From assembly GCA_003265975.1 (NCBI GenBank), contig QFBU01000002.1:1-64000 (forward strand): a DNA stretch of 64,000 bases, read 5' to 3'. Within the stretch, counting starts at the first letter, position 1. Each line of letters begins with the position of its first letter. The translations under genes and the position numbers were made by a program. This DNA is from Candidatus Marinamargulisbacteria bacterium SCGC AAA071-K20. Lineage in GTDB: Bacteria > Margulisbacteria > Marinamargulisbacteria > GCA-2716485 > AAA071-K20. The notes under the pieces are model-generated. The model was not told the DNA's origin. It saw nothing but the letters and a program-made list of their open reading frames with translations, and searched no databases. Positions 16,940-27,447 of the stretch are shown here, one piece after another.

Positions 16940-17809
16940 TTATTTGTTGTCTTTTTTATCTTCAGTAACTACTTTAGTAGTCTGATTAGCTTCTGCAGTT
17001 TTTAGAGCTGCTTTTGCCATTTGTTCTTCAGCTTGTTTCATAGATTCTTGACTTGAAAGTTTTTGACCATCTAAAACAGCGTTTGCAAAAATTGAACAAA
17101 GTAACTTAACGGCTCTAATAGCATCGTCGTTTGCAGGGATTGGAAAATCAACTTCAGTCGGATCAGCATTTGTGTCAACAATACCAATGATAGGAATGTT
17201 AAGGATTCTTGCTTCTTGAATTGCTAACTGCTCTTTTTTTGTATCAATTACAAAAATAGCCGATGGAATTTGAATCATGTCTTTAATTCCATTTAAGTAA
17301 TAAGAGAGTCTAGTATGTTTCTTTGTTTTTTTAGAAGCTTCTTTGTTTGAAAGCTCATTTATTGAACCGTCTTCAATTTGACGCGATAAATCTTTTAATT
17401 TGTTTATGCTTTGTCTAATTGTAGCGATATTTGTAAGTGTTCCACCTAACCAACGATGTTGAACATATGGCATTGAACAACGTTCAGCTTCTGATTGAAT
17501 AGATTCTTGTGCTTGTTTCTTAGTTCCAACGAACAGAACGGTTCCACCTGACTTAACAAGTTCAGTTACAAAATGATACGCTTCCTTTATAAGGACAATT
17601 GACTGTTGAAGGTCAATCACGTGAATTCCGTTTCTTGATGTGAAAATATATTTCTTCATTTTTGGGTTCCAACGTTTAGTTTGGTGTCCAAAATGTACAC
17701 CACATTCTAAAAGTTGGCGCATGCTAACTATATTAGGATTAGCGTTAGTATTTTCTTCTGGTCTATCAGTTCGTCTATCTTTAGTCGCTGTTTCTTTTTC
17801 GTTACTCAA
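16940..17809 (-). CDS. rpsB: 30S ribosomal protein uS2
   Basis: A 289-residue ribosomal protein with the typical LLECGVHFGHQTKRWNPKM and RWLGGTLTN phrases and IVDTNADPTEVDFPIPANDDA near the end of the core. It has extra ends: about 25 charged residues before the core and a glutamine/lysine-rich tail of about 40 residues. The start is TTG at 17809, chosen because GAGG lies seven bases upstream and no ATG is in register there. A strong promoter is at 17845-17873. Confidence 0.97.
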   Translation of the reverse strand: MSNEKETATKDRRTDRPEENTNANPNIVSMRQLLECGVHFGHQTKRWNPKMKKYIFTSRNGIHVIDLQQSIVLIKEAYHFVTELVKSGGTVLFVGTKKQAQESIQSEAERCSMPYVQHRWLGGTLTNIATIRQSINKLKDLSRQIEDGSINELSNKEASKKTKKHTRLSYYLNGIKDMIQIPSAIFVIDTKKEQLAIQEARILNIPIIGIVDTNADPTEVDFPIPANDDAIRAVKLLCSIFANAVLDGQKLSSQESMKQAEEQMAKAALKTAEANQTTKVVTEDKKDNK

Positions 17810-17844
17810 GTTTATTACCTCGTGCTTTCATTTTAAGGAAGTGA

Positions 17845-17873
17845 ATTTTAATCCATTACACCCTCAAAGTCAA
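17845..17873 (-). promoter_or_regulatory. Strong sigma-70 promoter of rpsB-tsf-dgt
   Basis: On the minus strand TTGACT (17873-17868) and TAAAAT (17850-17845) have a 17-base spacer. The initiation region lies about 30 bases upstream of the TTG start. Confidence 0.7.
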
Positions 17874-17928
17874 CCCTCAAAGAGAGCAGTATAACGTCGT
17901 TATTCTAACTTTCCCTTCTAAGAAGCAT

Positions 17929-19170
17929 ATGATAAAGTATTCAGCTATGGCAAAACCACTAGTATTGATTGTTGAAGAGGATGCTATAAAGCGGGCAAAT
18001 ATTGCTTCATTTCTTAGTAATTATAGGATTCTTGAGGCTAGCGATTATTTAGAAGCCAAGCGATTAGTAAAACTAAACTTCTTAAAATTGCGTATTATTC
18101 TTTGTAACTATTATATAGATGGTAAACAAGTCCATTCTTTTATTGAGAGTGTTTCAAAAATTAGTCATGTACCAAGAGTGATTGTATTTTCTAACAAGCA
18201 ACCTGTTGGTGATGTCGTCTCTGTAATAAAAGCAGGCGCCTATGATTATATGGTTCAACCACTAACAGGACAAAAGGTTCAACAAGTTGTGGCCTCTTCT
18301 ATAGACATCCTTTCATTAATAGAAAAAGAAGACGAATTAGATATCCTTTCACAAATAGGCATTAAGGAGAGAGTACTGAATAATCTTCAAATGGCAAAAT
18401 GTCATAGAGAAGGCAAAACAGTAAATACAGAAGACATTTTAACGATGTGTCCAAAATTAAAAGAACAATCTAACGTAGATATTAATAACTTCCAAAAAGA
18501 AATATTTCAATTTTCAGAAAATAAACTTAAAACATTAAGAAAAGCAAAAGTTTTAATAATAGAAGACGAGTCTATGTACAGATTAATGCTTTCTCAGATA
18601 TTGAGTGATAAATATGAAGTATTTGAGGCTGGAACAGGTGCTGAGGCAGTTAATGTATTAAAGAAAGAGCATAATATTGATGTTGTTCTTTTAGATATTT
18701 TTCTTCCTGATGTTACAGGTGACGAATTAGTTTCACATATTAAATCTTTAAACAAAAAAGCTGAAATTATTATTTTAACTGCTTACGAACGTGTTGATAA
18801 AGCTGTTAACTCGTTAAAATCTGGCGCGTTTGAGTATATTAATAAGCCGGTATTGAAGGTTGACTTGATGGATGCTATTTCTAGAGCGCTAGATAGACGA
18901 TATCAAGATTCAGTTTTCCCTGAATTTAGTAAAAAGTTTTTATTAAACCTTTTGTCTGATGAAGTTAAAATGGGTATGTTACAAAAACATTGTAAAAATA
19001 AAGTAGACAGTAAAGAAGTCGTTCTGATGAAAGATATCTATACGTTTTTTCCTAAGCTTAAAGATACTTATATTCCAGATACTTTAGCTGTTCCTAAAAA
19101 TGTAATTGCCTCTGATATTCAAAAATTTGTTTCAGATCTTCAAAAACAAGTTGTTTCGTTAGACTCTTAA
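17929..19170 (+). CDS. Tandem-receiver response regulator with duplicated tail module
   Basis: A 413-residue protein made of two copies of a unit about 200 residues long. The second receiver (about 207-325) is canonical: IIEDE, phospho-acceptor D256 in LLDIFLPD, T in ILTAYE and K in NKPV. The first (about 10-130) has N60 at the acceptor position and Q where the lysine should be, so it is a pseudo-receiver. Each is followed by a helical tail carrying the motif DIxTxxPKLK, at 169-178 and again at 369-378. There is no DNA-binding domain. The gene converges with a histidine kinase, a plausible partner. ATG 17929 is used; ATG 17947 is possible. Confidence 0.85.
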   Translation: MIKYSAMAKPLVLIVEEDAIKRANIASFLSNYRILEASDYLEAKRLVKLNFLKLRIILCNYYIDGKQVHSFIESVSKISHVPRVIVFSNKQPVGDVVSVIKAGAYDYMVQPLTGQKVQQVVASSIDILSLIEKEDELDILSQIGIKERVLNNLQMAKCHREGKTVNTEDILTMCPKLKEQSNVDINNFQKEIFQFSENKLKTLRKAKVLIIEDESMYRLMLSQILSDKYEVFEAGTGAEAVNVLKKEHNIDVVLLDIFLPDVTGDELVSHIKSLNKKAEIIILTAYERVDKAVNSLKSGAFEYINKPVLKVDLMDAISRALDRRYQDSVFPEFSKKFLLNLLSDEVKMGMLQKHCKNKVDSKEVVLMKDIYTFFPKLKDTYIPDTLAVPKNVIASDIQKFVSDLQKQVVSLDS

Positions 19171-19171
19171 T

Positions 19172-20470
19172 TTAATCTTTGCAGGGCAAGTAGATACTAA
19201 ATGTAGTTGATTTTCCTTGAACAGACTCGACTTCAATAGTTCCTTCTAAATCATCAATCGTTTTTAGTACAATAGAAAGCCCAAGACCAATATTTCCATA
19301 CTTTGAAGAATAGAATGGGTCATATATTTTTTCAATAGTGTCGTCGTCCATCCCTGTGCCAGTGTCTTTGATTGATACTTTGACCGCCGACTTAGTTTTA
19401 AGTGGATGATTTGTAATAGCTTTTGATGTTGTGATGGTAATGGTGCCGTTGCTGTCTATGGCTTGAATACTATTTAAAATTAGATTTAAGAATACTTGGT
19501 GTAAGCTATCCGCATGAGTTGAAATACTTGGAATGTTTTTGGCGTGTTTAATGTCTATTGTGATGTGTCTTTTTTTGCATTCAGCGAAAGCCACTTTAGT
19601 AGCGTTATCAACAATGTCACTAATTTTGGAATCCTGTTTCTTTTTAGAAACGAGAGAACCATAGTTAAGCATGGTTGTGGTAATTGATTTTAACCGTAAA
19701 ATATTTTCTTTAACTAGTTCTGCAAACTTTAGGGTTTGTTTTTTATCATCAATAGTATCTATTATTAGTTCCATTCCAGACAAAATCATAGCCATTGGGT
19801 TTTTAATTTCATGGGCAATACCTCTACTTAAAGTCGCGAACGCGTTTTGTTGAGACGCTTTTTCTAACATCATTTTTCTTTCTTGGGCTTCTTTGAGAGC
19901 TTTTTTTAATAAAATCTCAGACTTTATATATTCGTTTTTAAACGCTCTGGTTGCAAGAATAATAATTGAAAAAGAAAAGAGAGCCATTGTCGAAAAGATT
20001 AGGGTGTAATACCAGTTAATATGTAGATCTATAGGATTGAATTTACTGTAACTGTATTCGGTGAAGAAGTAAGACACTATTGGGAGCGTAATGTTTAACT
20101 TTATGTGAATTTGTTGATGTTGTTTGAAAATAACGAAGGGTGTTACTAGCAATGCAAAAAAAACAAGATAAATCCCTGCTTCTTTTCCTAAAATAATTGA
20201 GTAAAATATTAATGCTATATTTGATGAAACGAGTAATACATACTTAGCCGTAGTTTCCTTTTTATAATAATTTAAAATAATAGTAGATAAAAAAAGGATA
20301 TTGAAAGGAATTGTAGATAAGCTTAGTAAGGGTTCAGACATCCATCTAAAAATATATAGATATGGATGTGCGACTATAAAATATAGAAGTGCTATTTCAT
20401 TTGTAATTTTTGTCTGTCTAACAGAGTTGAATATATATTTCTGATATAGGTGGCTAAAAAAAGTAATCAT
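19172..20470 (-). CDS. Membrane sensor histidine kinase
   Basis: The first 185 of its 432 residues hold about six hydrophobic segments without a large extracytoplasmic domain, so the sensor is probably membrane-embedded. A coiled-coil linker (about 185-210) leads to the phospho-acceptor H220 in GIAHEIKNPMA. The ATPase boxes follow: N box NLILNSIQAI, G1 DTGTGMDDD, F box DPFYSSK and G2 GNIGLGLSI. The stop codon lies one base from the stop of the tandem-receiver gene on the other strand. Partnership with that regulator is inferred from position only. Confidence 0.92.
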   Translation of the reverse strand: MITFFSHLYQKYIFNSVRQTKITNEIALLYFIVAHPYLYIFRWMSEPLLSLSTIPFNILFLSTIILNYYKKETTAKYVLLVSSNIALIFYSIILGKEAGIYLVFFALLVTPFVIFKQHQQIHIKLNITLPIVSYFFTEYSYSKFNPIDLHINWYYTLIFSTMALFSFSIIILATRAFKNEYIKSEILLKKALKEAQERKMMLEKASQQNAFATLSRGIAHEIKNPMAMILSGMELIIDTIDDKKQTLKFAELVKENILRLKSITTTMLNYGSLVSKKKQDSKISDIVDNATKVAFAECKKRHITIDIKHAKNIPSISTHADSLHQVFLNLILNSIQAIDSNGTITITTSKAITNHPLKTKSAVKVSIKDTGTGMDDDTIEKIYDPFYSSKYGNIGLGLSIVLKTIDDLEGTIEVESVQGKSTTFSIYLPCKD

Positions 20471-20481
20471 TATATAAAAAA

Positions 20482-22899
20482 TTATGTAGTCGTAGCGTTA
20501 ATGTATCTTAAAGACATAAATGGTCTAAGTTCTTCTTTAGTTGTGTTAGGTAAGTCAATATATGGAGGCAGGTCTCCGTACCATATTCGTTGACCTAACA
20601 TTCCTCTTAAGAGAATAGATCCCAATTGAGGCGCTTTTTCAGGGGTTTTAAGAGTTGATGATGCATAGTGACCGTAACTTTTATTGAAAATATAAAGCGT
20701 ATTTGCAAACTTCTCTTGAAGTGCCTGAGCCGATAAAGAAAGGGCTCTTTTTGCAGTTGCCCCTTCAAGATTTGAGGCATTAACTAAATTAATAAAGTTA
20801 TCATACTGTAATGGAGAAAATAATTTTTCTCCAGTACTATCACTATCTCTTGCTCGCTTTAAGAGCCCTCTAAATTCTTGCCCCCACTTTCCACTTATTT
20901 GATCCTCCATTGTATCTCTGTGTGCGAGAGCTGTATCTTTACTTACGGCACTTTTGAGGCATTGCATTGCCATCATATATTTAAGTTGAACTTCTTCCGG
21001 TAACTTAGAGAAGATAATGGACCACATAACGTTACCATCAAAAGTTCCATCATCAGAATCTTTTTTTAAAGATTTAAAATCATTTGCATAAATATAATCC
21101 CAATTTGTGGCTTGAAGCATATTAATAAAAGAAGGGTCTGTTAAGTCTGAATTGTCAATCAGTATCTTGCTATGTGCTAAAATTAGTCCCACGACTGCAA
21201 TTACGGCGCCCGAGCTTTCTCTATCTTTTAATACATGATCTGCTGATTTTAGAGAAACGCCATTATTGGCAATGTTAGTAGTTCGGTCAGATACTTCAAT
21301 GGGGTTTATTTTTAGATAGTTTGTAAAGTTATTGTAAGCAAATCTAAGTCTTTGTGTGGTCTTTTCCGGATTGGAATTTTCAGGGTCAATTAAAAGTCTA
21401 TGTTGGTGTCCATTTTCGGCCCAAAGTTTTATGAGTCGTCCGTATATTCTAATCATTTTATCTTTTTCATTATTATACTTTATTTTAACTGGCTCTAAAG
21501 AACTTTCTAGTGGGAATAGATCTTTTTGAACTAGAGTTAGTAACTCGGCCTCGGTATTTGTAAGTTTTTCTTTGCTCTTCTGTTTTGCAACATAAGAGTC
21601 GTAGTTTTCTCCGATTAGGCTTTTTTCCCAGTGTTCTATTACCTCCTCTACTTTTTCTCGATAAAAAGACTCCTCTTGCACTTCGCCATCTTGAGTAGAA
21701 ATAAAAGCTGCTTTGAACTCATCTACTAATTTACGGGTTAAAGAAAAACTATTTCCTTCTATCGTGTCTAGTTTGTCGAATCTATCGTCTCCAATAAATA
21801 GTAGTGTTATGGTTGTTGTAACTTCTTTTACGGCCGCTGGATCCATATCTTCAGGACTTATTAAAACGGCAAGTCCTCCAAAATTTGCCTCTCTAATTTT
21901 TTGCAATTTACCCGTTCTTTTTGGGTCCTCTGGACTAATAAAATTATCTTCATAATATTTTACGGCGTGTTCATTCATTTTTAATGCTCTATCGCAAGGT
22001 TTTAAGCTAGGAATGGGGAAATCGGAGTTTAATTTTGGCCAAGGCATTTGAAAAACCAGTTGACTATTTTTGTTGTATTTTGTTGATACTCTAGTATATG
22101 AATATTCAGGTTGTACACCATTAGCTCTTTCAATAGTTTCAGCTTTAGGCGCTATGTCTCTGGTTGTATCAAATGAATACCTTTTTAAAGCATTTCCGGT
22201 TCTACTATCTTGGGTATTATTGTATATCCGGTATAAAGAATATAACAGAGGTGCAAATTTCAAACCTTCTGTTAGGGGCGTATAAGAAAAAAAAGGAGCT
22301 ATGGCAGTGGGCAGCATGGCCAAGGGCAAACCCTTTGTTAATGAAACTGCTGTAGGAATTAAACCAGCAAAAAGTGTGCCTGCATTTTTAAAGGTAACTG
22401 TAGCTTCGGCTAGGGTAGGAATATTAGAGCTAAGAAACTTAGCATGAATTCTTTTGGATAGTAATCTTTGAATTAGGTGGAGTAACATTAGGCTGTAAGC
22501 GCACTTTAGTGTTGTCTTTGCCTCCATCTTATCTTCTTGTGTTACAAATTTCTCTGCTTTATTTATGATATTTTCTAAAAAGGGATCAGCTCTTAAAACC
22601 ATTGGTCCTATCGTCTTAAAGTTTAGTGTAGAAGCGTTAGCTGTTGGTTCAGAGAGCAGGTCTTTTAGACTATTAACAGTCGCATCGACTAAATTAGATA
22701 TAAGTGTGACTTTATTTTTTGAGGGTATATAGAAAGCTGTTAATATGGTATTCAACATAGTATGTAAATATTCTTTACACGCGGGTTGAGATCCAGTAAA
22801 CCCTTCAAGGGTTGCTTCGCTTAAACCTTTAAAATCAGCCTCAATGTCCCTTTCCTGAGCTCCTGCAGTTTGAGGTACTGCTAAAATTTTATACGCCAT
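20482..22899 (-). CDS. Large protein of unknown function, first-named of an unknown pair
   Basis: An 805-residue protein I cannot assign. It has no signal peptide and is mostly charged and helical. One apolar, proline-containing stretch lies at about 175-235 (around TLFAGLIPTAVSLTKGLPL), which could be a hairpin in the membrane or a packed core. No catalytic motif stands out. The ATG at 22899 is preferred over a GTG six bases upstream. It overlaps the stop of the 22889-23329 gene by 11 bases, so the two are co-translated from one promoter. Base composition resembles the neighbours, so recent transfer is not indicated. Probably lineage-specific. Confidence 0.7.
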   Translation of the reverse strand: MAYKILAVPQTAGAQERDIEADFKGLSEATLEGFTGSQPACKEYLHTMLNTILTAFYIPSKNKVTLISNLVDATVNSLKDLLSEPTANASTLNFKTIGPMVLRADPFLENIINKAEKFVTQEDKMEAKTTLKCAYSLMLLHLIQRLLSKRIHAKFLSSNIPTLAEATVTFKNAGTLFAGLIPTAVSLTKGLPLAMLPTAIAPFFSYTPLTEGLKFAPLLYSLYRIYNNTQDSRTGNALKRYSFDTTRDIAPKAETIERANGVQPEYSYTRVSTKYNKNSQLVFQMPWPKLNSDFPIPSLKPCDRALKMNEHAVKYYEDNFISPEDPKRTGKLQKIREANFGGLAVLISPEDMDPAAVKEVTTTITLLFIGDDRFDKLDTIEGNSFSLTRKLVDEFKAAFISTQDGEVQEESFYREKVEEVIEHWEKSLIGENYDSYVAKQKSKEKLTNTEAELLTLVQKDLFPLESSLEPVKIKYNNEKDKMIRIYGRLIKLWAENGHQHRLLIDPENSNPEKTTQRLRFAYNNFTNYLKINPIEVSDRTTNIANNGVSLKSADHVLKDRESSGAVIAVVGLILAHSKILIDNSDLTDPSFINMLQATNWDYIYANDFKSLKKDSDDGTFDGNVMWSIIFSKLPEEVQLKYMMAMQCLKSAVSKDTALAHRDTMEDQISGKWGQEFRGLLKRARDSDSTGEKLFSPLQYDNFINLVNASNLEGATAKRALSLSAQALQEKFANTLYIFNKSYGHYASSTLKTPEKAPQLGSILLRGMLGQRIWYGDLPPYIDLPNTTKEELRPFMSLRYINATTT

Positions 22900-23329
22900 G
22901 ATCACGAGTACTGCGCTGTGTATGCTTAGGATTAGGCTCTAGTCGGTACACTTTCCAGAAGTTAGGCAATTCCAGTGACCTTTGGTGCCCTGCCATTTCC
23001 GAAAATAAGATCGCTAAAGTGTCAGGATCTATAGAAGGAGTGTCTCTACCACGAGAGGTTGTGTTTGAACTTTTCGAAGATATTTCTACAAAACGATCTA
23101 AAAAACTGTCTGTAGGTGCTGATGAAGCTAAAACCCCAAGTTTCTTAGCTTCATCTGGGGAGTATATTTTATCATTACCTCTAACTCTAAAAGGTATACA
23201 TGGGCTAGGTTTGGATCTGGGGTCTTTCGAGCGTCTGTGTCTCAGACCTATTCCTGAATCAAAGTGGCTTAAGTCCCCTGTAGGTAAGGAAGAAGGGTTA
23301 CTTTCAATATTTGCAATGATTTTATACAT
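22889..23329 (-). CDS. Small basic protein of unknown function
   Basis: A 146-residue protein, unrecognised. It is rich in Arg, Lys, Ser and Pro, especially at residues 28-50 (LRHRRSKDPRSKPS) and at the C-terminus (NPKHTQRSTRDHG), with a short helical centre (LDRFVEISSKSS). It has no signal peptide or membrane segment and looks partly disordered. It starts at an ATG behind a weak AGAG site, is preceded by a good promoter at 23368-23396, and overlaps the 805-residue gene downstream. A chaperone or cognate partner for that protein is possible but unsupported. Confidence 0.65.
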   Translation of the reverse strand: MYKIIANIESNPSSLPTGDLSHFDSGIGLRHRRSKDPRSKPSPCIPFRVRGNDKIYSPDEAKKLGVLASSAPTDSFLDRFVEISSKSSNTTSRGRDTPSIDPDTLAILFSEMAGHQRSLELPNFWKVYRLEPNPKHTQRSTRDHGV

Positions 23330-23367
23330 AAAACTCTGTCTCTTTTTTTATTTTGAAAATGGACTAT

Positions 23368-23396
23368 ATCTTACAGTTTTTTCTATGAAAAGTCAA
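23368..23396 (-). promoter_or_regulatory. Sigma-70 promoter of the unknown two-gene unit
   Basis: On the minus strand TTGACT (23396-23391), a 17-base spacer, then TAAGAT (23373-23368), about 40 bases before the ATG at 23329. Confidence 0.6.
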
Positions 23397-23422
23397 ATTT
23401 ATTGCCATTACAATAAATAAAG

Positions 23423-24868
<1,446 letters not shown>

Positions 24869-24873
24869 TTAAG

Positions 24874-24902
24874 ATTATACCAAAATCTTTCTTAATTTTA
24901 AA
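24874..24902 (-). promoter_or_regulatory. Sigma-70 promoter of ahcY
   Basis: On the minus strand TTTAAA (24902-24897), 17 bases, then TATAAT (24879-24874) with an upstream TG extension (TTGGTATAAT). The same TTTAAA-17-TATAAT arrangement occurs in front of def. Confidence 0.65.
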
Positions 24903-24974
24903 TGATTTTCAAGATCATTATTTAAGTAGAGAGTAATCAGCAATATTTATATTATGATGTGTAAGAGGTAGGTG

Positions 24975-26036
24975 TTATATGGCATGTCGGATGTTTCTTA
25001 CAAGATTAACAAGGTAGTGCGTGTTATGAATGCTAAGTAGACTACAAGATAAGAGTTCTTTTGCTTGATATAAATGTCTAAGGTAAGCTCTTGAGAAATG
25101 TTTACAAGTGTAGCATGTACAAGAGTCGAGTAAGGGTTTACTATCTGTTTTAAACTCACTTCTTGAAATATTTTTTCGCTCACCCTCTAAAAATACTTGG
25201 CCGTGTCTTGCAAGTCTTGTGGGTATTACGCAGTCGAACATGTCGGCTCCTTGATTAATTGCAAACTCAAGGTTTTCGGGTAGTCCTAATCCCATTACAT
25301 AACGCGGTTTGTTTTCTGGTAGTAGTGGCGTGGTATGCGCTATTAAATCTTCTAAAATATCTGTAGGCTCTCCTACGCTAAGGCCACCAATAGCATAGCC
25401 TGGAAAATCAATATCTATTAAGGTCTTTGCACTTTTTTCTCTCAAGTGTTTATACATGCCTCCTTGCACAATCGCAAAAAGCCAATGGTTGTTATGCTTT
25501 TTTTCCCAATAGTCTTTTGCCTTTGCTTCCCACTGATGAGTGATGTCTAATTCTTTTCTAATATTTTTCTCAGTACTAGGATATGCAGAACAAATGTCTA
25601 GGGGCATCATGATGTCTGAATTAAGCGCTAGTTGTGTGTCGATTACAGACTTAGGAGTAAAGGTATGTTTTCTGCCGTCAATATGAGACTTAAAGGTAAC
25701 TCCTTCTTCAGTAATTTTTCTAAGTTTGGACAGAGAAAATACTTGGTAACCGCCAGAGTCTGTGAGAATTGGTTTGTCCCAAGCCATAAAATCATGAAGA
25801 CCGTTGAACTTTTTTATTAAGTCTTCTCCTGGACGTAAATATAAATGATAGGTGTTAGACAAAATAATTTCTGCACCAAGCGCTACTAGCATGTCTGGAG
25901 TGAGAGACTTAACAGTGGCTTGCGTACCAACGGGCATAAAGACGGGTGTTTCTATGACGCCATGGTTAGTATGGATTTTTCCACGCCTTGCCTTAGTCGA
26001 TGATGACTTTTTGATAATTTCAAATTTGAAACTCAT
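24975..26036 (-). CDS. tgt: Queuine/preQ1 tRNA-ribosyltransferase
   Basis: A TIM-barrel enzyme of 353 residues that replaces guanine-34 with preQ1 in tRNAs for Asp, Asn, His and Tyr. Catalytic aspartates are in ILTDSGGYQVFSLS and FDCVIPTRLARHG. GGLSVGEP and the zinc ligands CTCYTCKHFSRAYLRH are also present. It ends at VRNIRHAI, about 20 residues shorter than the common bacterial form; everything catalytic is present. The ATG overlaps the hemW stop (four bases), placing it in the rsbV-rsbW-hemW run. No other queuosine genes are in the window. Confidence 0.95.
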   Translation of the reverse strand: MSFKFEIIKKSSSTKARRGKIHTNHGVIETPVFMPVGTQATVKSLTPDMLVALGAEIILSNTYHLYLRPGEDLIKKFNGLHDFMAWDKPILTDSGGYQVFSLSKLRKITEEGVTFKSHIDGRKHTFTPKSVIDTQLALNSDIMMPLDICSAYPSTEKNIRKELDITHQWEAKAKDYWEKKHNNHWLFAIVQGGMYKHLREKSAKTLIDIDFPGYAIGGLSVGEPTDILEDLIAHTTPLLPENKPRYVMGLGLPENLEFAINQGADMFDCVIPTRLARHGQVFLEGERKNISRSEFKTDSKPLLDSCTCYTCKHFSRAYLRHLYQAKELLSCSLLSIHNTHYLVNLVRNIRHAI

Positions 26037-27172
26037 AATAAAAACTCCTCAAGTACAGAATTTAATAAGGCCTGTCCTTTTTCAGATGTTTTAATGTGTT
26101 TGTTGTCTACAGTAATTAATTGTAGTTGTTGTAGTTTGGATAACTGAGTTTTAAAAAGGGTAGGGAAGTCGTCATTAAATTCAGTTTCGAACTCTTTGAA
26201 TATAAAGCCTTCTTTTAATCTTAGGTTGGACATTACGAACTCTTCAATTCTTTCTTTTTTGCTGAGCGCTACAAGCGTTTTGCTTTTGGGTAGTTTTTCA
26301 GGATTAGACAAATATTTTTCTAAATCAGAAGGGTTTTCGTAGCGACAATTATTATAAAATGAATGACCACTGGGGCCTACACCTATGAACGGTTTGTATT
26401 GCCAATAGCGTTTGTTATGCACGCATTGTTTAGTTGATTTAGCGAATGCTGAAATTTCATAGTGGTCGTATTTGTTTTCGGATAGTTTAGTTTTAATTTG
26501 ATTATATTGGTCTAGTTCGGTATCACTTTCTAGGGGACGTACTTTTTTTCTGTCGAATACAGTTCCATGTTCAATGCTTAGTGCGTATGTAGACAAATGT
26601 TCGGGTTCGTACTGAAGCGCTTGATTTAAACTGTATTCTAACGTTTTAGAATTTGAATTGGGGATACTAAATATGAGATCTAAATTTATATTAAAATTTC
26701 CATGCTCTCTAATATTCACAAGCGCATTATGAATAGTTTCAGTAGTGTGAGATCTTCCTAAATATTTTAATTCTTCATTATTGAAAGACTGTATTCCTAA
26801 ACTTAGTCTATTGATTCCCACATTTTTAATTTGATTTAAAAATAACTTATTTACTGACTCAGGGTTTGTCTCCATGGTGATTTCACACTTTGGACTTAGT
26901 GTAAACGAGTCCCTAATAGTTTTGAAGAGAAGGTCAAGTGACTTTGGGCTTAATAGACTGGGGGTACCTCCACCTAAAAAAATGGATGGAATTACTAAAG
27001 TCTCACATTTTTGTTTGTATGCTTTAATTTCTAAACAAACAGATTCAATAAAAGCCTGTTCTTTATTATCAGTCCAAATTACCTTGTAAAATGCACAGTA
27101 GTGACACTTGGTCTTACAAAATGGAATGTGAACGTATAATGATACGGTGTTTTTTTCTTTAGATTCAAACAT
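26033..27172 (-). CDS. hemW: HemW-like radical SAM protein
   Basis: A 379-residue radical SAM protein with the cluster motif CKTKCHYCAFYK near residue 19, then GGGTPSLLS and ETNPESVN. The HemW family, long annotated as oxygen-independent coproporphyrinogen oxidase, is a haem chaperone or haem-insertion protein. The short N-terminus before the CxxxCxxC motif and the C-terminal HemW winged-helix-like part (EFVMSNLRLKEGF) favour HemW over HemN. The gene overlaps tgt and lies two bases after the zinc-ribbon gene. Confidence 0.9.
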   Translation of the reverse strand: MFESKEKNTVSLYVHIPFCKTKCHYCAFYKVIWTDNKEQAFIESVCLEIKAYKQKCETLVIPSIFLGGGTPSLLSPKSLDLLFKTIRDSFTLSPKCEITMETNPESVNKLFLNQIKNVGINRLSLGIQSFNNEELKYLGRSHTTETIHNALVNIREHGNFNINLDLIFSIPNSNSKTLEYSLNQALQYEPEHLSTYALSIEHGTVFDRKKVRPLESDTELDQYNQIKTKLSENKYDHYEISAFAKSTKQCVHNKRYWQYKPFIGVGPSGHSFYNNCRYENPSDLEKYLSNPEKLPKSKTLVALSKKERIEEFVMSNLRLKEGFIFKEFETEFNDDFPTLFKTQLSKLQQLQLITVDNKHIKTSEKGQALLNSVLEEFLL

Positions 27173-27174
27173 GC

Positions 27175-27447
27175 CTACAGTTCTAAACGGTTACGGCATT
27201 TTTTGCAAGTTTTTGACGATGTGGCGTTTTCGGTTCCACATTTTGTACATAGAATACCTACTTCGTTTGACTTTTCTTGAAGTAATTTGGGGCTTAATAG
27301 CCAATATCCTAAAAGTGCGATTGGAAATACGAGTGTTATAAGTGCAATTACTGCGCCTATTATTGGGCGGCCTTTACTTCTAGCATCCTTAAAGACATAC
27401 CATGCCCCAGCAATACATAGAGCAAATGCGAATAGTCTAAAGAGCAT
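27175..27447 (-). CDS. Small membrane protein with C-terminal zinc ribbon
   Basis: This 90-residue protein has two hydrophobic helices (about 1-18 and 28-50) followed by a four-cysteine zinc ribbon CTKCGTEN...CKKCRNR at 67-86. The layout is common among uncharacterised bacterial membrane proteins. It is packed between rsbW (stop and start abut at 27447/27448) and hemW, so it is co-transcribed. Function unknown. Confidence 0.75.
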   Translation of the reverse strand: MLFRLFAFALCIAGAWYVFKDARSKGRPIIGAVIALITLVFPIALLGYWLLSPKLLQEKSNEVGILCTKCGTENATSSKTCKKCRNRLEL

